The position numbers and the translations under genes are program-made. From assembly GCA_965226695.1 (NCBI GenBank), contig OZ245405.1, positions 496,001 to 560,000 on the forward strand: a stretch of DNA of 64,000 bases, written 5' to 3'. The stretch is from CATOSD01 sp965226695 (GTDB lineage: Bacteria > Chloroflexota > Dehalococcoidia > Lucifugimonadales > CATOSD01). The notes beneath the pieces were generated by a model that was given only the letters and a program-made list of their open reading frames with translations, did no database searches and was not told the DNA's origin. Positions 33,950 to 42,909 of the stretch are shown piece after piece (the first letter of the stretch is position 1; every line of letters begins with the position of its first letter).

Positions 33950-34777
33950 ATGAACGGCGCACAGCTCAGGGAAAAGGTCGCTGACGGCGGCATCGTGTAT
34001 GGCACCATGCTATCGCTCAGCCGCAACCCCCGCTGGTCCACGGCGATGGCGGACTTCGGCTTGGACTACGTGATCATCGACACCGAACACTCGCCGCGGG
34101 GCCGCGAAGACGTGGCCGACTTTCTGGCGGCGTTCAACTTCAGCGGCGTCGTTCCGATAGTCCGCATACCGGCGCCGGAGACGCACCTCGTCACCATGGC
34201 CATTGACGCCGGCTCCCACGGCGTGCTCGCCCCCTACTGCGAGACTGTGGAGGAGGCCAAGATCGTCGCTGAGGCGTGCAGGTGGCGCCCGCTCAAGGGC
34301 GAGTTCGCCCGGAGGGCTGTCGAATCCGGCGAGCTGCCAAGCGAGGCCACCCGCGAGTACCTCGAAAACCGCAACCGCAATAACGTGTGCATCATCGGAA
34401 TCGAGAGCGTTCCCGCAATCGAAAACCTCGACAACATTCTTGGCGTGGACGGCATCGACGCCGTGTTCGTAGGCCCCAACGACCTCAGCATATCTCTGGG
34501 TGTGCCCGACCAGTACGACCATCCCGACTACGAGGGGGCGCTGCGGCAGATTCTCAAGGTGTGCTCCGCTCACGGCATCCCGACGCTGATTCACCACCAG
34601 ACCGTCGCGCTCACCCAAAAGTGGCTGCGGGAGGGCGCGAGGTTCGTGCTGTACAGCAGCGACTCCCGCACCATGCACAACGGATTCCGCGAGGAGTTCG
34701 GGACCATACGGACCGTGGGTGTGGAGCTTGGCGGCGACGAAGCGGCCGGCGTCGGCGAGTCTGCAGAGGTCATCTAG
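33950..34777 (+). CDS. HpcH/HpaI-family aldolase
   Basis: 275 residues. Class II (metal-dependent) pyruvate aldolase features: YVIIDTEHSPR, VPIVRIPAPE, IGIESVPAIENLDNIL (metal-binding Glu), AVFVGPNDLSISLG. Relatives cleave 4-hydroxy-2-oxo acids to pyruvate or acetyl-type products and an aldehyde. It contains an insertion around residues 115-145 (RRAVESGELPSEATREYLEN) compared with HpaI. The start ATG 33950 follows GAAGGAGAC. Co-transcribed with the acyl-CoA synthetase. Confidence 0.88.
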   Translation: MNGAQLREKVADGGIVYGTMLSLSRNPRWSTAMADFGLDYVIIDTEHSPRGREDVADFLAAFNFSGVVPIVRIPAPETHLVTMAIDAGSHGVLAPYCETVEEAKIVAEACRWRPLKGEFARRAVESGELPSEATREYLENRNRNNVCIIGIESVPAIENLDNILGVDGIDAVFVGPNDLSISLGVPDQYDHPDYEGALRQILKVCSAHGIPTLIHHQTVALTQKWLREGARFVLYSSDSRTMHNGFREEFGTIRTVGVELGGDEAAGVGESAEVI

Positions 34778-34808
34778 CGGCGGCGTGCGCCGTCGCGGAA
34801 GACGCACA

Positions 34809-35180
34809 ATGGCTACCACCGAAAGAGACAAGGAGATTTGTGATCTCTTTCTCGCGCTCGCAGAAGAAGAGCTCGCAAATCACGCGACGCTCCGGGCGTG
34901 CGACAAAGCGTGGGACGCGGTCGCCCACTGCGTGAAGTCAATCGCCAGGGAAAGGGGCTGGCCGAACGAGTGCGACGACGACTTGCGCTTCAACGTTCGG
35001 CGGCTGATAGACCACTCGAGCGACCCCGACGAGAACAGAACGAGATTTGGAACGGTAGAGTTCTACCACATCAATTTCTTTGACGATACGCCGGATAAAC
35101 TGGACAGTCGGCTCGCCATAGCCGACGCGAAGGCGCTGACAAAGGTCTTGAACGACGTCGATTCGCACATGCCCCGCTAG
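34809..35180 (+). CDS. PaREP1/HEPN-like protein (copy B)
   Basis: 123 residues from ATG 34809 (MATTERDKEICDLFLALAEE). Same length and layout as copy A: ACDKAWDAVAHCVKSIARE, RGWPNECDDDLRFNVRRLID, VEFYHINFFDDTPDKLDSRL and a DVDSHMPR end. The next 400 bases hold a sister copy with stop codons. The set is an isolated tandem duplication between catabolic genes. Probable helical bundle; function unknown. Confidence 0.75.
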   Translation: MATTERDKEICDLFLALAEEELANHATLRACDKAWDAVAHCVKSIARERGWPNECDDDLRFNVRRLIDHSSDPDENRTRFGTVEFYHINFFDDTPDKLDSRLAIADAKALTKVLNDVDSHMPR

Positions 35181-35225
35181 CGACGGTCCCGAAATTGCGG
35201 CGACGCACCGTCCCTGGAGGATTAT

Positions 35226-35597
35226 ATGGCCACTGACGATTGACACCGGCAGATAAGTGAGATGTTTCTCGCCCACGCGCAGGAACAACTCGAAAGCGGC
35301 GATTTCCTCTAGGCGTCCGAAAAGGGTTGTGGCGCGGTCGCTCACTGCGTGAAGGCAATCGCCAGAGAAATGGACTGGCCGAACAGGTCCCATAACGACG
35401 TGCGATACAACGCGCTGCAATTGCTGGCTCGATCCAGTAGCCCTGGAGCGAATAGGCAGAGATTCCGTTCGGTAGAGCGCCTTCACACCAACTTCTACGA
35501 GGAAATGATGGGCGAAGGCGAAGTTCGCATGGGCGTGGCCCTCGCCAAGTATCTGGTTGAAGTCTTGAACGCTGTTGACTTGCGGATGCCCCGCTAA
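35226..35597 (+). pseudogene. PaREP1/HEPN-like copy C with two in-frame stops
   Basis: The reading frame from ATG 35226 has TGA at codon 6 and TAG at codon 29 but otherwise keeps family sequence throughout: SEMFLAHAQEQLESGDFL, stop, ASEKGCGAVAHCVKAIARE, then ERLHTNFYEEMMGEGEV and the same end (DLRMPR) as copy B. No insertions or deletions are evident, so inactivation by two point mutations seems recent. Confidence 0.85.
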
Positions 35598-35647
35598 GGG
35601 CGGCCTTACCATCGCAGTTGACTCAATCCCCGGAGGCGCGCCGCTCT

Positions 35648-36835
35648 ATGGAAGCCGACGTAATCGTAATCGGCGGCGGCATTGCCGGCGCCTCCACCGC
35701 CTACCACCTCGCGGCGCACGGCCGCTCCGTCGCGCTGCTGGAGGGCGGCGACATAGCCTCCGGGGCCTCCGGCGTCAATGGCGGTCTGCTGGGCGGCTCC
35801 GGCTGGGGACGCCTTCCCGGTCTCGATGAATACCTCAGCATGGGCAGCCTCGAGCTCTTCAAGACGCTCCAGGCCGATCTGGGCTACAGCGTGGAGTTCC
35901 GGCTGTCCGGCTCGCTTACCGCCATCCACACCGAGGAGCAGTACGGCTACGCGCTCGGGATGGTGCAGTCTGCGCGTGCCGACGGGCGCGACGTGGAACT
36001 GCTCACCGGCAGGGAAGCGCGGGCGATAGAGCCGCTTGCAAGCCCCGACTTGCCCGGCTACGTGTACAGCCGGCAACGTGGCAACGCCAACCCCGCCAGG
36101 GCCACCCGCGCCTTCGCGGAGGCCGCGCGGCAGGCCGGAGCCAGCGTGCTGACGGGCCACGAGGTAATGGCCATCGCCGCCCTTGCCGACGGCTCGTACC
36201 GCATTGCTACGTCGCGGGGCGAGTTCCGCGCGGGCGCGCTGGTGCTCGCAGCCGGGGCATGGTCGGCGCCCGTGGGCGAGTTGCTTGGCTTGAGCATACC
36301 CGTTGTACCCGTGCGCGGCCAGATGTGGGCCACCGAGCCTCTGCCGCCCCGCGTCTTCCAGGGCATATCCTCCATGGAGTCGCAGCACTTCTGGAGAGTG
36401 CACGGCGAGGACACCACTCCCCATGATTTGACCCACCGCGGCGGCGTGAGACAGACCAGGCACTTGTACGGGCGACAGACACAGTCGGGCGAGATAGCGT
36501 TCGGCGGCGACAGGCAGCTAGTAGGCTACGACGCCACGCCCGACGCGCAGGGCATAGAGGTGAACAAGACGCACGCAGGCGAGGTGCTGCCCCTGCTCAC
36601 CGAATTGCCGATTGCACGCACCTGGGCCGGGCTGATGCCTTACACCCTGGACGGCGAGCCGCTGATAGGAAAGATCCATCTGCGCGAAAACCTGTACATA
36701 GTGGGGGGTCTCGCCTCCTCCGGCTTCGGGCGCGGTCCAATGGCCGGCAAGCTCATCGCCGACTACGTGCGCACGGGCCACATGCCGCACGTGCTCTCCG
36801 GGTCGGACCCAGCAGGGCGCGTCACCAACGCCTAG
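35648..36835 (+). CDS. FAD-dependent oxidoreductase, DAO (glycine/D-amino-acid oxidase) family
   Basis: 395 residues from ATG 35648 (CCGGAGG upstream); an in-frame TTG at 35618 is less likely. Rossmann FAD motif VIVIGGGIAGASTAYHLAAH at the start, DAO second motif GALVLAAGAWSAPVGELLG, and the C-terminal FAD contact LYIVGGLASSGFGRGPMAGK. It oxidises an amino group or secondary amine to an imine with FAD; the acceptor may be oxygen or a carrier. An alternative is a sarcosine- or proline-type dehydrogenase. Between a PaREP1 pseudogene and a Gfo/Idh gene. Confidence 0.9.
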   Translation: MEADVIVIGGGIAGASTAYHLAAHGRSVALLEGGDIASGASGVNGGLLGGSGWGRLPGLDEYLSMGSLELFKTLQADLGYSVEFRLSGSLTAIHTEEQYGYALGMVQSARADGRDVELLTGREARAIEPLASPDLPGYVYSRQRGNANPARATRAFAEAARQAGASVLTGHEVMAIAALADGSYRIATSRGEFRAGALVLAAGAWSAPVGELLGLSIPVVPVRGQMWATEPLPPRVFQGISSMESQHFWRVHGEDTTPHDLTHRGGVRQTRHLYGRQTQSGEIAFGGDRQLVGYDATPDAQGIEVNKTHAGEVLPLLTELPIARTWAGLMPYTLDGEPLIGKIHLRENLYIVGGLASSGFGRGPMAGKLIADYVRTGHMPHVLSGSDPAGRVTNA

Positions 36836-36863
36836 CGCGGGCCCCCAGTCCGTGCTAGGTCAC

Positions 36864-36892
36864 TGGACGCGCTCCGGTGGGTTGCATATAAT
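36864..36892 (+). promoter_or_regulatory. Probable promoter for the Gfo/Idh gene
   Basis: TGGACG (36864-36869), 17-base spacer, TATAAT (36887-36892). The -10 is perfect, the -35 weak. Leader of about 70 bases. Confidence 0.6.
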
Positions 36893-36970
36893 TTGACCGG
36901 CTACGCGCGCGTCGCGTGCCCACACTATCCGAAGAACTCAACGTCCGGGACGGGAAAGGCTTGTAACCAT

Positions 36971-38011
36971 ATGGCAGAAGATACGGTACGAATCGGATTC
37001 GTGGGCGCGGGGGCCAACACCACGCTGCGCCACATTCCCGGCTTCAAGGAGATAGAGGGCGTCGAGCTGGTGAGCGTCGCGAATCGCAGCAGAGCCTCGG
37101 GCCAGCGCATCGCCGACGAGTACGGCATCCACCAGGTCTTCGACAACTGGGTCGACCTCGTGGAAGACCCCGACACCAACGCCATCTGCATAGGCACCTG
37201 GCCCTACATGCACCACGCCCTGGTGCTGGCCGCGCTCGAATACGACAAGCACGTGATCACCGAGGCCCGCATGGCCATGGACGGGGCCCAGGCACGTGAC
37301 ATGCTGTACGCCGCGCGGCTCAAGCCCAACCTCGTCACCCAGATAGTACCCTCGCCCATGACACTGAAGGTGGACAAGACAATCCAGGAGTTGATAGCTG
37401 ACGGCTACCTGGGAGACGTACTGTCGGTGGACGTCGCGGTGCGGCAGGGCGGCTTCATCGACCGTGACGCGCCCTTCCACTGGCGGCACAATCGCGACCT
37501 GAGCGGTTACAACATAATGAGCATGGGCATCTGGTACGAGGCGATGATGCGCTGGGTGGGACACGCCACGAGCGTCACCGCCCTCACCCGCGTTAACGTG
37601 AAGTCGCGCAGGGACGACGCCGGAGCGACGCGCCACATTTCCATACCCGACCAGATAGAGGTGCTGTGCGAGTTGGAGTCCGGCGCCGTCGCCCGGCTAG
37701 GCATGAGCACTGTGTTCGGCCTGGCGCCGGCCCCCGAGGCGTGGCTCTTCGGCACCGAGGGCACACTGAGGGTCGACGGCAGCTCGATGACCCTCTACGG
37801 CGGACGGCGCGGCGACGCCGAGCTGTCTGAAATTGCCATCCCGCCCGAAAAGCAGGGAAGCTGGCGCGTGGAGGAGGAGTTCATCAACGCCATAAGGGGC
37901 GAGGAGCAGGTTACGCATACCAGCTTCGAGGACGGCGTGAAGTACATGGAGTTCACCGAGGCCGTAACCCGCAGCGCGGAATCGGGCCAGAGTGTGAACC
38001 TGCCCCTGTAG
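36971..38011 (+). CDS. Gfo/Idh/MocA-family oxidoreductase
   Basis: 346 residues from ATG 36971; the longer frame upstream is leader. N-terminal NAD(P) fold (IGFVGAGANTTLRHIPGFKE) and C-terminal alpha/beta domain. The substrate-binding EKP-type motif is altered (HVITEARMAMDGAQA), common in non-sugar members. Conserved RDAPFHWRHNRDLSGYNIMS resembles the family's histidine segment. Members oxidise or reduce sugars, inositols and related compounds. Substrate unknown. Confidence 0.9.
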   Translation: MAEDTVRIGFVGAGANTTLRHIPGFKEIEGVELVSVANRSRASGQRIADEYGIHQVFDNWVDLVEDPDTNAICIGTWPYMHHALVLAALEYDKHVITEARMAMDGAQARDMLYAARLKPNLVTQIVPSPMTLKVDKTIQELIADGYLGDVLSVDVAVRQGGFIDRDAPFHWRHNRDLSGYNIMSMGIWYEAMMRWVGHATSVTALTRVNVKSRRDDAGATRHISIPDQIEVLCELESGAVARLGMSTVFGLAPAPEAWLFGTEGTLRVDGSSMTLYGGRRGDAELSEIAIPPEKQGSWRVEEEFINAIRGEEQVTHTSFEDGVKYMEFTEAVTRSAESGQSVNLPL

Positions 38012-38081
38012 CCTTGGTGAAACGGCGGCGCAAGCGTGGCGATACCAACACCCGCAATCCGTGTTGGGCGGAGGGGGCATC

Positions 38082-38321
38082 ATGACCACAGATGTTGAAC
38101 TACTGAATCGCATCACCACGCGCCCCGGTGTATTGGGCGGCAAGCCTATCATACGCGACTTGCGCATCGCCGTTGAGCACATATTCGCAATGCTCGCCGC
38201 CGGGGATACGGTGGAGACCATTCTGTACGAGTACCCGGCGCTGGAACCCGAAGACGTTCAGGCGTGCTTCGTGTTTGTCTATCGGTGTATGCTCGGGGAA
38301 CAGGTTCATGAGCAGGTCTGA
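38082..38321 (+). CDS. DUF433 antitoxin-like protein
   Basis: 79 residues: RITTRPGVLGGKPIIRDLRI, then VEHIFAMLAAGDTVETILYE and YPALEPEDVQACF, the exact DUF433 (VapB45-like) pattern with a helix-turn-helix. Such proteins bind DNA and neutralise a partner DUF5615 PIN-like toxin, which is the next gene, 14 bases downstream. The pair should repress its own promoter. Confidence 0.92.
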   Translation: MTTDVELLNRITTRPGVLGGKPIIRDLRIAVEHIFAMLAAGDTVETILYEYPALEPEDVQACFVFVYRCMLGEQVHEQV

Positions 38322-38335
38322 GTAGCGGATGCTCC

Positions 38336-38716
38336 GTGAGGTTTCTCCTCGACGCCTGCATCTCATCTCGCAGAATGCGGGCTGTACTGGCCAACTTGGG
38401 ACACGACGTGACTTCCGCCCTGGACATGGCGCCTGGTACGCTGGATGAGGAAATACTGGCAATTGCGGTTGAGGAACGCCGCATATTGGTTACTGAGGAC
38501 AAAGACTTTGGAGTGTTGGTGCACGTTCAAGGACTGCCGCACCCGTGCATCGTCAGATTCGTTGACATGCGGCTGACAGAAAAGACTAGGGCTATCGTGG
38601 AACTCATCGACCTTTATTCTGACGCATTGACAAGTGGTGCTTTTGTCGTGGTGACTCGCGACGGCGTCCGAATTCGCCCGGCAGGTGAAGTAGACCAAGG
38701 CCAGATTCAATTCTAA
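38336..38716 (+). CDS. DUF5615 PIN-like toxin
   Basis: 126 residues from GTG 38336. PIN-like acidic residues: RFLLDACIS (first Asp), a Glu pair around TLDEEILAIA, and VTEDKDFGVLV (Asp pair). The fold is that of Mut7-C/VapC45-like ribonucleases. Together with the upstream DUF433 gene it forms a type II toxin-antitoxin module. The usual N-terminal DENL/DEHL is DACI here, so the second acidic position is lost; activity may be reduced. Confidence 0.9.
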   Translation: MRFLLDACISSRRMRAVLANLGHDVTSALDMAPGTLDEEILAIAVEERRILVTEDKDFGVLVHVQGLPHPCIVRFVDMRLTEKTRAIVELIDLYSDALTSGAFVVVTRDGVRIRPAGEVDQGQIQF

Positions 38717-38759
38717 TGTCTGAAAGTACACGCCGGAGCCCTAGGGAGGGGACGTAACA

Positions 38760-39950
38760 ATGAATTACGACGAACTGTTTTCCAACAGGATGCCCGCGCC
38801 CGTGAAGACGCACCCGGGCCTGCAGGCCGACACCAAGTACGTATTCTCAGTAACCTACGCTAACCCGCAAACGCTTCCGGCGGACGGCTTCGTGGACGCC
38901 CTGCGCGTGGCCATGCGTACGCAGGCCGAGGACCTGGCCAAGTACCCGCCTTCGCAGGGCCACGTGGGAATGCGTGAGCTGATCGCCCAGAGGCTCGAGG
39001 AGAACCGTGGCCTGAAAACCGGCATTGATTCGATTTTCCTTAGCAGCGGCGCCGGCGGCGCGATCCAGGTGATACTCGACGCCTTCATCGACCCGGGCGA
39101 CATCGTGCTCGTGGAGGAGTTCTGCTATCTGGGAACGCTCGCGATGCTGCTCTCCCGCAGGGCCAACGTCATCCACGTGCCCACCGACGAGCAGGGCATG
39201 GACACCGACGCCGTCCGGAGCATTCTGTCGGACCTGGCGTGGCAGGGCAAGCGGCCCAAGATGATATACACTATCTCCGTTTACCAGAACCCCATGGGCA
39301 TGACCATGAGCCTGGAACGGCGCAAGGCGCTGCTGGAGCTGTCACACAGCTACGGCGTCCCCATCGTGGAGAACGAGTCCTACGCCGACTTCGCGATCGA
39401 CGGGGAGCCGCTGCCGCAGGCCATCATGGGAATGGACGACGAGGACTCGGTGATGTACGTGTCGGCGTACACCAAGCTGCTGGGCTGCGGCCTGCGCCTG
39501 GGATACGCCGTGGTGCCCGACGCCGTGAAGGGGACGCTGGGCAAGCTGCGCTTCGGCGGGTCGCCAAGCCACCTTGCCTCCATGACCGTTCACCAGTACC
39601 TGCAGGAGCACAAGGACGAGTACATCGAGAGCGTGAGTTCGAGCCTCAAGGAGAAGCGCGATGCCATGCTCGCCGCGCTAGGCGAGAACTTCCCCCCCAA
39701 CTGCTCCTGGTCGAAGCCCGACGGGGGCATGATGGTCTGGGTGCGGCTACCCGAGGGCGCCGACAGCTGGGCCGCGCTGTACAAGGCCGTTGAGGCGGAC
39801 GTGAAATACAATCCAGGGCCGGTGTTCAGGGCGAACCGCGACCGCCCCAACTACCTGCGGCTGACGTACAGCCACAACTCGCCGGAAGAGATCAGGGAGG
39901 GCGTGGGAGTCCTGGCCTCGGTGTTCGAGCGCGAGGGGCTGTTCGGCTAA
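38760..39950 (+). CDS. PLP-dependent class I/II aminotransferase (LysN/MocR-type)
   Basis: 396 residues. Fold-type I PLP enzyme: substrate segment SQGHVGMRELIAQRLEENR, cofactor ring stacking region SSGAGGAIQVILDAF, TISVYQNPMGMTMS (N-P pair), and SAYTKLLGCGLRLGY with the Schiff-base lysine. The end NYLRLTYSHNSPEEIREGVG binds the substrate carboxylate through Arg. Closest to 2-aminoadipate/aromatic aminotransferases. Start ATG 38760 after AGGGAGGGG. Specificity not deducible. Confidence 0.9.
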   Translation: MNYDELFSNRMPAPVKTHPGLQADTKYVFSVTYANPQTLPADGFVDALRVAMRTQAEDLAKYPPSQGHVGMRELIAQRLEENRGLKTGIDSIFLSSGAGGAIQVILDAFIDPGDIVLVEEFCYLGTLAMLLSRRANVIHVPTDEQGMDTDAVRSILSDLAWQGKRPKMIYTISVYQNPMGMTMSLERRKALLELSHSYGVPIVENESYADFAIDGEPLPQAIMGMDDEDSVMYVSAYTKLLGCGLRLGYAVVPDAVKGTLGKLRFGGSPSHLASMTVHQYLQEHKDEYIESVSSSLKEKRDAMLAALGENFPPNCSWSKPDGGMMVWVRLPEGADSWAALYKAVEADVKYNPGPVFRANRDRPNYLRLTYSHNSPEEIREGVGVLASVFEREGLFG

Positions 39951-40035
39951 GAGGCAAAGGAGTCCCTTCCCCCTTGATACGCGTGATGCAGATTAGCGGC
40001 AGGACCAAAAAGTTTAGGAAGGCGTCAAGGAATGG

Positions 40036-40041
40036 TATAAG
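40036..40041 (+). promoter_or_regulatory. -10 box inside the insertion sequence
   Basis: TATAAG, 33 bases before the transposase start. The -35 is not clear. Confidence 0.4.
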
Positions 40042-40073
40042 CTAGTCCTATCCCTACCAAAGGAGAACTAGCT

Positions 40074-41087
40074 CTGACCTTAGACCTCAACACCTTCCTC
40101 ACGGCATTGTACACGATTGTCGATGACTTCTATAAGCGGTTTTTGGCCCAGAACAAGCCGAGCCGTCCGGGCAGACGGCCTGAGCTCTCCGACAGCGAGG
40201 TTCTGACCTTGATGCTGTGCGCTCAATGGTCTGGAAAATCGGAGCGGAGGTTCGTGGCATACGTCGCCGAGCATTGGGGAAGCTACTTTCCCAGGATGCT
40301 CACTCAGAGCGCTTTCAACCAGCGCAGCCGAGACCTTGCAGGGGTTGTGGTAGGTCTGTCGGCAGTGGCGGCGGAGCAGTTGGGAGCACATGCCGCGGCA
40401 TATCAGAGCATAGACAGCGTTCCCGTACCTTTGATGCGGCGCTGTCGTGGCAAGCGCCATCGTCTGTTTGGCGATGACGCCGCCATTGGAAAGGGAGGGA
40501 GCGACAGGGATTTCTACTACGGCTGCAAACTTCTGCTTGGGGTATCGCCCGATGGGGTGATAACCGGCTTCACGCTGGCGCCTGCGAGTACCGAAGACCG
40601 TTGGGTTGCAGAGAGCTTTCTGTGCTGGCGAGCCAATCCGCGCGCGCAGCCGTACAAACCTTCCGACCTTCCCAGCCTCTACCGGCGAAATGGCAGGAAG
40701 TACGTGGGAGCCACAGGCCCTGTGTGGCCCAGGTCGGCAGCGGGCAGGGCCAGCGCCCAACCCTATCTTGGCGACAACGGCTTCTTCGGGTCATGGTGGC
40801 AGGACCATTGGCGTAAACGCTATGGGGCAACTGTGCTCACCCCCAAGAACTATAGTGGAGACGACGCCCAAGCGGCGAGACGACAACATTCGGGCTGGAA
40901 ACAGGTGGTTGAGACCATAAACGGCCACCTGGAGAATGTATTCGGCCTTCACTTCCCCGGCGCTCGCAGCAAGTGGGGATTGCTGAGCCGTGTAGCCGCC
41001 AAGGTGGCCGCCATGAACTTGGGCATCTTGCTGAATCGACTCTTCGGACGTCCCGATTTGGCAGTCGCCACACTCTTCAATCGCTGA
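40074..41087 (+). CDS. IS982-family DDE transposase
   Basis: 337 residues if started at CTG 40074, which follows AAGGAGA at correct spacing and adds the family start TLDLNTFLTALYTIVDDFY; the first conventional start is TTG 40107 (326 residues). Helix-turn-helix-like PELSDSEVLTLMLCAQWSG. Catalytic triad by position from TTG: D103 (SIDSVPVP), D223 (LGDNGFFG), E269 (VVETINGHLE). Frame intact, so it may be active. Confidence 0.93.
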   Translation: MTLDLNTFLTALYTIVDDFYKRFLAQNKPSRPGRRPELSDSEVLTLMLCAQWSGKSERRFVAYVAEHWGSYFPRMLTQSAFNQRSRDLAGVVVGLSAVAAEQLGAHAAAYQSIDSVPVPLMRRCRGKRHRLFGDDAAIGKGGSDRDFYYGCKLLLGVSPDGVITGFTLAPASTEDRWVAESFLCWRANPRAQPYKPSDLPSLYRRNGRKYVGATGPVWPRSAAGRASAQPYLGDNGFFGSWWQDHWRKRYGATVLTPKNYSGDDAQAARRQHSGWKQVVETINGHLENVFGLHFPGARSKWGLLSRVAAKVAAMNLGILLNRLFGRPDLAVATLFNR

Positions 41088-41141
41088 AGACCTAATTTGC
41101 ATCACGCGTTCGATGGGGGAAGGGACTCATAGGGAATCGCC

Positions 41142-42356
41142 TTGCTGAGCCGATACGCCGCCGACCTCCACGTCCACTCGCCGCACTCGCGAGCCACCAG
41201 CCGCGAGCTTACCCTGCCAAACCTCGCCAGGTGGGCCAGGCTGAAGGGCATTGACCTGCTCGCGACCGGCGACTTCACGCATCCCACGTGGCTCGCCGAG
41301 CTGCGCGAAAACTTCACAGAGACGTCGGAGGGCCTTTACGCCTACGACGGCGTCAGCTTCGTAATCGGCGGCGAAGTGGCCTGCGTGGCCGAACAGGGAG
41401 GCCGCAAGCGCCGTGTGCACGTGCTCATCTTCGTGCCCGGCCTCGATGCCGCGGAGCGTGTCAACGCAGCCCTCGCCAAACTGAGCGACCTGGCATCCGA
41501 CGGCCGCCCCGCCCTGCGCGCCTCGCCCCGGCAGTTGCTCAACTTACTGCTCGAAGTGGACGAACGCTGCATACTGATCCCCGCACACGTTTGGACGCCC
41601 TGGTTCGGGCTGTACGGCTCGAAGTCGGGCTTCGACTCGCTGGCCGAGTGCTTCGGCGACGACGCGTCGCGCATCCTGGCGGTGGAAACCGGCCTTTCAA
41701 GTGATCCGGCGATGAACTGGCGAATCGCGGAGTTGGACGACGTAGCGATAGTGTCGTTCTCCGACGCGCACTCGCTTCCCAAGTTGGGCCGGGAGCTTAC
41801 GGTGTTCGACGGCGACCTGAGCTACGGCGGTCTGCTCGAATCGCTGCGAACGCAGAGCATTGCCTACACCGTCGAGTTCTTTCCCGAGGAGGGCAAGTAC
41901 CACCACTCCGGGCATCGCAAGTGCGGCGTGAGGCTGACTCCGGGAGAGGCCGTGCTGCACGGCGGGCGCTGTCCGGAGTGTGGGCGCAAGCTGACGCTGG
42001 GCGTGGCGCAGCGTGTGGAGGAGCTGGCGTCGCGCCCAGCGCCGGCCCAGACGCGTGAGGCCGGTTTGGTGTGTGGGCAGACTGGACGCCCCCCATTCCG
42101 GCCGCTCATTGCGCTGCAGCAGCTTATCGCCGAAAATGTGGGCCGAGGCGTGAACACCAAGGGCGTGCGCGCCGAATACCTGCGATTGATGTGCGAATTC
42201 GGCAGCGAGCTGGCTCTGCTCGTCGACGCTCCCGTGGGCGACGTCGCTCTCGCGGCCGGCGAGCGCCTCGCCCAGGCCGTAGACAACGTACGTCGAGGCC
42301 GTGTGGGCCTAGAGCCCGGCTACGACGGCGTGTACGGGCGCGTAAGCGCGCTCTAG
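41142..42356 (+). CDS. PHP-domain endonuclease Q-like protein
   Basis: 404 residues from TTG 41142. PHP metal motifs H10/H12 (ADLHVHS), H47 (GDFTHPT), E78 (GGEVAC), H149 (PAHVWTPW), D208/H210 (FSDAHS). A zinc ribbon follows (C261, C277, C280 with nearby His: HRKCGV...GGRCPECGRKL), then a helical tail. This is the EndoQ layout: cleavage of DNA 5' to deaminated bases such as uracil and hypoxanthine, a repair route best known from archaea and some bacilli. IS982 ends 32 bases upstream, so its promoter has been displaced. Transcription may now come from the element. Confidence 0.85.
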   Translation: MLSRYAADLHVHSPHSRATSRELTLPNLARWARLKGIDLLATGDFTHPTWLAELRENFTETSEGLYAYDGVSFVIGGEVACVAEQGGRKRRVHVLIFVPGLDAAERVNAALAKLSDLASDGRPALRASPRQLLNLLLEVDERCILIPAHVWTPWFGLYGSKSGFDSLAECFGDDASRILAVETGLSSDPAMNWRIAELDDVAIVSFSDAHSLPKLGRELTVFDGDLSYGGLLESLRTQSIAYTVEFFPEEGKYHHSGHRKCGVRLTPGEAVLHGGRCPECGRKLTLGVAQRVEELASRPAPAQTREAGLVCGQTGRPPFRPLIALQQLIAENVGRGVNTKGVRAEYLRLMCEFGSELALLVDAPVGDVALAAGERLAQAVDNVRRGRVGLEPGYDGVYGRVSAL

Positions 42357-42479
42357 GCGGCCCACCCAGAGTACAGAGGGCCTTACGTGCTTGGGATATA
42401 TGGGTGTTCGCGCGCCGGCTCGTCTTGCGTCGGCCCGGATTGTCGCTGTATTTCCAAAGCACTACGGAAAGGGACACAC

Positions 42480-42902
42480 ATGATTTCAATCGAAGGAGAG
42501 ATGCGGGAGTTTCTCAACAACGCTCTCGACGACGGCTTCTACTGCTATGTCGGCACAGCATCGCGGGACGGGCGCCCGCAGATCAGCATGAGAGGCAGCC
42601 TGAGCGTCTACGACGGCGAAACGCTCGCCTTCTGGGAACGCTCCCGCCGCTCGTCGCTGGACAACGTCAACGAAAATCCGCACGTCGTCATCTTCTACCG
42701 CAACCCGGACAAGCGCATCAACTGGCGGTTCCACGGTACCGCCACGCTGCACGAATCGGGTGAAGTCCGCGACAGGGTAATGGCGCAGACACCGCAGCCG
42801 GAGCTGGACCGTGACCCCGAGCGCACTGGAATCGCGGTGCTCATCAGGATCGACACCATCACCAGCCTGTCGGGAGAGGTGCTCCAGCGGCGCGAGGGCT
42901 GA
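42480..42902 (+). CDS. FMN-binding split-barrel (pyridoxamine phosphate oxidase-like) protein
   Basis: 140 residues from ATG 42480 (GGAAAGGG upstream); the longer frame is not coding. Split-barrel features: FYCYVGTASRDGRPQISMRG, LAFWERSRRSSLDNVNENPH, VVIFYRNPDKRINWRFHGTA. Single-domain members bind FMN, haem or F420 and reduce or oxidise small substrates, or serve as detoxifiers. Cofactor not deducible. Confidence 0.87.
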   Translation: MISIEGEMREFLNNALDDGFYCYVGTASRDGRPQISMRGSLSVYDGETLAFWERSRRSSLDNVNENPHVVIFYRNPDKRINWRFHGTATLHESGEVRDRVMAQTPQPELDRDPERTGIAVLIRIDTITSLSGEVLQRREG

Positions 42903-42909
42903 ACGCATT

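Larger units (their letters stand above)
39979..41109. mobile_element. IS982-family insertion sequence
   Basis: 1,131 bases with 18-base terminal inverted repeats, acgcgtgatgcagattag (39979-39996) and ctaatttgcatcacgcgt (41092-41109), one mismatch. Flanks read cccccttgat before and tcgatggggg after: halves of the palindromic repeat found throughout the window, with ttgat/tcgat as a likely five-base target duplication (one mismatch). One intact transposase gene fills it. Confidence 0.9.

Noticed and set aside
40107..41087. TTG 40107 as transposase start
   Set aside because: Kept as alternative only: an AAGGAGA site fits CTG 40074 and the family N-terminus lies between the two.
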